This document shows, piece by piece, positions 4,720 through 6,809 of a stretch of DNA of 6,809 bases. Every line of letters begins with the position of its first letter. Positions within the stretch are counted from its first letter, which is position 1. This DNA is from Candidatus Cloacimonadota bacterium (lineage in GTDB: Bacteria; Hydrothermota; E44-bin80), in NCBI GenBank assembly GCA_004375785.1, contig SOKM01000175.1:1-6809 (forward strand), written 5' to 3'. Both the position numbers and the translations under genes were made by a program. The notes beneath the pieces are model-generated. The model ran no database searches and was not told where the DNA came from. It saw only the letters and a program-made list of their open reading frames with translations.

Positions 4720-6659
4720 GCTTTTCTCTCTTTTTTAACGAGTTCCTCTATCTCTTCATCTATCTTTGATGTCTTTTTTCTCTTACTATATGGTATCATT
4801 ACGATTAGTGAGCCAAGGAGGAAGAGAAAACCGCCGAGCCATAACCAGAAGATAAGAGGGGTGATATAAATGTTTAAGCTGGTAGAGTCCTTTCCTGTTA
4901 ATCCAGCAAAGATTATATATAGGTCTTCCCTCCAGGTAGAAAGGACTGCAACCTCTGTAAATGGTTCTTCGCTGTTAGGGTAGAGCAACTTTGCTGGTTT
5001 GAGTTCTGCAACACTTCTTTCATTACTCTTTATGTCAAGTATACAGGACAATTTATACCTGCCCGGCTTTTCATCCTCCTCAATATCTTTATAAAAAATG
5101 CTGTATCTACCGATTTTGATGTTTTCTCCCTTCTTAAGAACTGTCTGTTTTTCTATTTTGAAAATGGAAGACCCGGTAATGCCTATGCACATAAGGGCTA
5201 TTCCAAAATGGACAATATATCCTCCGTATTTCCTTCTGCTTCTCAAAATGGATTTAATTTTGGTTAATTCTATAAGGATAGATACTATGATGAAACAGGC
5301 TACTGTAAACGCTACGATTGCGCCTGTATTTCTTAGCCCACTTGCAATAAGGATAACAAAAAGAATTAGTGAGACAATGAGTGAAGGAGCCAATTTTGTG
5401 GCCAAAACCTTAAAAGAGCTCTTTTTCCAGGAGAAAATAGAACATAAACCTGTAAGAAGCAGCAAAACAAGTGCAAGAGGTGCTAATGCTTGATTATAAA
5501 AAGAGGAACCTAGGGAAATTTTTGTTTTACCAAAGAAACCTGATATAAGAGGGAAGAGTGTTCCTAAAAGAATAATAAAGGCAATAGCAACAAATATGAG
5601 GTTATTAAACAGGAAGAAGCCCTCTTTCGAGAAAAGGGATTGTAATTTAGCGCCATTTCTTGAAACAGGCAGGCGAAGAAAAAGCAAGAAAAGATATAAG
5701 ATAGTGGAGATTATAATAAACAAGAGTAAATAAATACCAATATTTGACTCAGCAAACGCATGGACTGATGAAAGTATACCGCTTCTTGTTATAAATGTCC
5801 CGAATATACAGAGTTCGAAAACAAAGAGGATAAGTAACAAATTCCAGAACTTAAACATTCCTTTTCTCTCCTCGAGCATTATTGAATGGAGAAATGCTGT
5901 TGCAATGAGCCAGGGAATGAGTGAAGCATTTTCAACGGGGTCCCACGACCAGTAACCACCCCATCCGAGCACAACATAAGCCCATTTTGCTCCAAGAAAA
6001 ATACCGAGCCCGAGAAAAAACCAGGAGAATATTGCCCATAACCTGCATTCCTTTATCCATTTTGTTGTTCTTTCTTTTTTAAGAAGTGAGGCTACAGCAT
6101 ATGCAAATGGGATAGTAAAACCTGCATACCCGATAAATATCATTGGCGGGTGAGAAATCATATATATATTCTGAAGAAGTGGATTCATCCCGGCGCCATC
6201 AACGGGTATAGAAATAAGTCTTCTGAAAGGGTTGCTTAACAGAAGAACGAGTAAAATAAGGAAGATTTCTACAACAAGTAGAACCAAGGATGCATATGTT
6301 GTGAGCTCATCGTTTTTTTTCTTTAATATTATAATAAAAGAGAATATTGAGAGTGCCCAAAGCCAGAGAAGGAGGGAGCCATCCTGTCCTGCCCAGAATG
6401 CTGAAATGGTATAGTAAATTGGTAGGTCACTACTTGTATAACTCGCTACATATACATTTGAAAAATCTTTTTTGATAAGAAGTATAAAGAGTATTGCGGA
6501 ACATGCAGTAATAAGGAAAAAAATTGCTCCAATGCCTCGAAACCCACTTGTTGTAAAATCAACTCTATTCTTTTTCAGCCCAATAATGTAGCAGATGATT
6601 GAGTATACCCCGATGAGCCCAGAAAGCATTAAAAGGATATTCCCGACTTCAGAAAGCAA
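4716..6659 (-). CDS. ccmF: CcmF, cytochrome c haem lyase
   Basis: A 647-residue multi-pass protein of normal CcmF length. The WWD haem-binding motif is at about 232-250 (GWGGYWSWDPVENASLIPW). The four conserved histidines are present: H170 (MISHPPMIF), H258 (ATAFLHSIM), H299 (SSVHAFAES) and H484 (GGYIVHFGIALM). These correspond to H173, H261, H303 and H491 of E. coli CcmF, which coordinate the membrane haem b and the substrate haem. Residues about 500-600 form the C-terminal periplasmic domain (KIEKQTVLKKGE onward), followed by a last TM and a basic cytoplasmic tail. CcmF takes haem from CcmE and forms the thioether bonds to CxxCH cysteines, normally with CcmH. The start is TTG at 6659, supported by AAGGGAG (6664-6670) 4 nt upstream. 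The next in-frame ATG is at 6629 with no good site. The stop overlaps the next gene in ATGA. It is the first clearly identified gene of the operon in this window. Confidence 0.97.
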   Translation of the reverse strand: MLSEVGNILLMLSGLIGVYSIICYIIGLKKNRVDFTTSGFRGIGAIFFLITACSAILFILLIKKDFSNVYVASYTSSDLPIYYTISAFWAGQDGSLLLWLWALSIFSFIIILKKKNDELTTYASLVLLVVEIFLILLVLLLSNPFRRLISIPVDGAGMNPLLQNIYMISHPPMIFIGYAGFTIPFAYAVASLLKKERTTKWIKECRLWAIFSWFFLGLGIFLGAKWAYVVLGWGGYWSWDPVENASLIPWLIATAFLHSIMLEERKGMFKFWNLLLILFVFELCIFGTFITRSGILSSVHAFAESNIGIYLLLFIIISTILYLFLLFLRLPVSRNGAKLQSLFSKEGFFLFNNLIFVAIAFIILLGTLFPLISGFFGKTKISLGSSFYNQALAPLALVLLLLTGLCSIFSWKKSSFKVLATKLAPSLIVSLILFVILIASGLRNTGAIVAFTVACFIIVSILIELTKIKSILRSRRKYGGYIVHFGIALMCIGITGSSIFKIEKQTVLKKGENIKIGRYSIFYKDIEEDEKPGRYKLSCILDIKSNERSVAELKPAKLLYPNSEEPFTEVAVLSTWREDLYIIFAGLTGKDSTSLNIYITPLIFWLWLGGFLFLLGSLIVMIPYSKRKKTSKIDEEIEELVKKERKA

Positions 6660-6663
6660 TACT

Positions 6664-6670
6664 CTCCCTT
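6664..6670 (-). promoter_or_regulatory. Ribosome binding site deciding the TTG start of ccmF
   Basis: AAGGGAG with a 4-nt spacer (AGTA) to TTG 6659. No ATG or GTG lies in a comparable position, so a TTG start is the best reading. Confidence 0.6.
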
Positions 6671-6674
6671 ATTT

Positions 6675-6809
6675 CTATTTTAATGATTCTTTTTCCTTAT
6701 TGCGTAAATAATCAGTAAACTCCGTTACATTCTCCTGAAAGGCCGTCATTGCGAGTATTTTTTCATAATTTCTACCGAAGCAATCTCGGTTTTCGGCACT
6801 ATGAGATTG
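6675..6809 (-). CDS. Possible 3' end of an unidentified gene upstream of ccmF, 5' end outside window
   Basis: A minus-strand frame is open from the window edge to TAG at 6675-6677, 44 codons, ending 15 nt before the ccmF start. The last 24 residues (MTAFQENVTEFTDYLRNKEK then ESLK) look protein-like. The part before them is read through a REP-like repeat (6743-6809), so it may be non-coding or a gene tail altered by the repeat. An open frame this short can arise by chance. The operon-like spacing to ccmF favours a real gene end. No family is recognised, and it does not resemble a CcmE C-terminus as I know it. Confidence 0.3.
   Translation of the reverse strand, partial: QSHSAENRDCFGRNYEKILAMTAFQENVTEFTDYLRNKEKESLK
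6743..6809. repeat. REP-like palindromic repeat (CATTGCGAG...GAAGCAATCTC type), continues past window
   Basis: CCGTCATTGCGAG (6743-6755) and CGAAGCAATCTCGG (6776-6789) bracket a 20-nt AT-rich centre. Their cores ATTGC (6748-6752) and GCAAT (6780-6784) are complementary. CAATCTC (6781-6787) is again mirrored by GAGATTG (6803-6809) at the very end of the window, so a second palindromic unit probably continues outside. From memory the two end blocks match a dispersed repeat found between genes in many bacteria and metagenomes (cattgcgaggagcgaagcgacgaagcaatctc), here with a replaced centre. It lies just upstream of ccmF. Confidence 0.65.

Noticed and set aside
4007..4738. Plus-strand open frames antisense to the unknown protein gene and the ccmF end.
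   Set aside because: They mirror the reverse strand of well-supported genes and have low-complexity serine/isoleucine/phenylalanine composition.
1..6809. CRISPR arrays, tRNA or rRNA genes, riboswitches.
   Set aside because: No regularly spaced direct repeats, cloverleaf-like segments or recognisable conserved RNA motifs were seen.

Overview
The window is AT-rich bacterial DNA carrying most of a System I (Ccm) cytochrome c maturation operon. Every supported gene is on the minus strand, so the transcription order runs from high to low coordinates: [possible 3' end of an unknown gene, 6675-6809] - ccmF (4716-6659) - unrecognised signal-peptide/single-TM protein (3889-4719) - ccmA (3174-3887) - ccmB (2504-3187) - ccmC (1768-2430) - ccmD (1485-1631) - partial secreted Asp-box protein (1-1181). 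ccmF, the unknown gene, ccmA and ccmB overlap or nearly touch. ccmC, ccmD and the last gene are separated by repeat-filled gaps but each has a strong ribosome binding site.

Function: CcmABCD form the ABC-type complex that loads haem onto, and releases it from, the haem chaperone CcmE. CcmF is the haem lyase that attaches the haem to apocytochrome c. CcmE, CcmG and CcmH are not in the window. They may lie upstream of ccmF or elsewhere, or be partly replaced. The unknown protein between ccmF and ccmA is well placed to be an accessory factor, and it carries an H-D-x-x-Y motif like the haem-binding motif of CcmE. The operon implies an organism that makes periplasmic c-type cytochromes, hence a diderm with respiratory or electron-transfer metabolism.

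The left 1.18 kb is an open frame running off the window edge. It encodes an exported Asp-box (BNR/sortilin-like) beta-propeller protein followed by the start of a C-terminal Ig-like, sorting-type domain. This architecture is common in Bacteroidota/FCB relatives and candidate phyla such as WOR-3 or Cloacimonadota. A lineage of that kind is my guess, not a proven assignment.

The gaps are the unusual part. Between ccmD and the Asp-box gene is a 278-bp MITE-like element (1226-1503) with 25-bp perfect terminal inverted repeats and an 8-bp flanking direct repeat. Removing the element and one repeat copy restores a ccmD that stops four codons earlier and puts the Asp-box gene only 29 nt downstream, so the insertion appears to have split a tighter operon. 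The ccmC-ccmD gap holds a compact multi-hairpin repeat, the ccmB-ccmC gap holds a fragment resembling a widespread metagenomic repeat, and the region upstream of ccmF holds a REP-like palindromic repeat continuing past the window edge.
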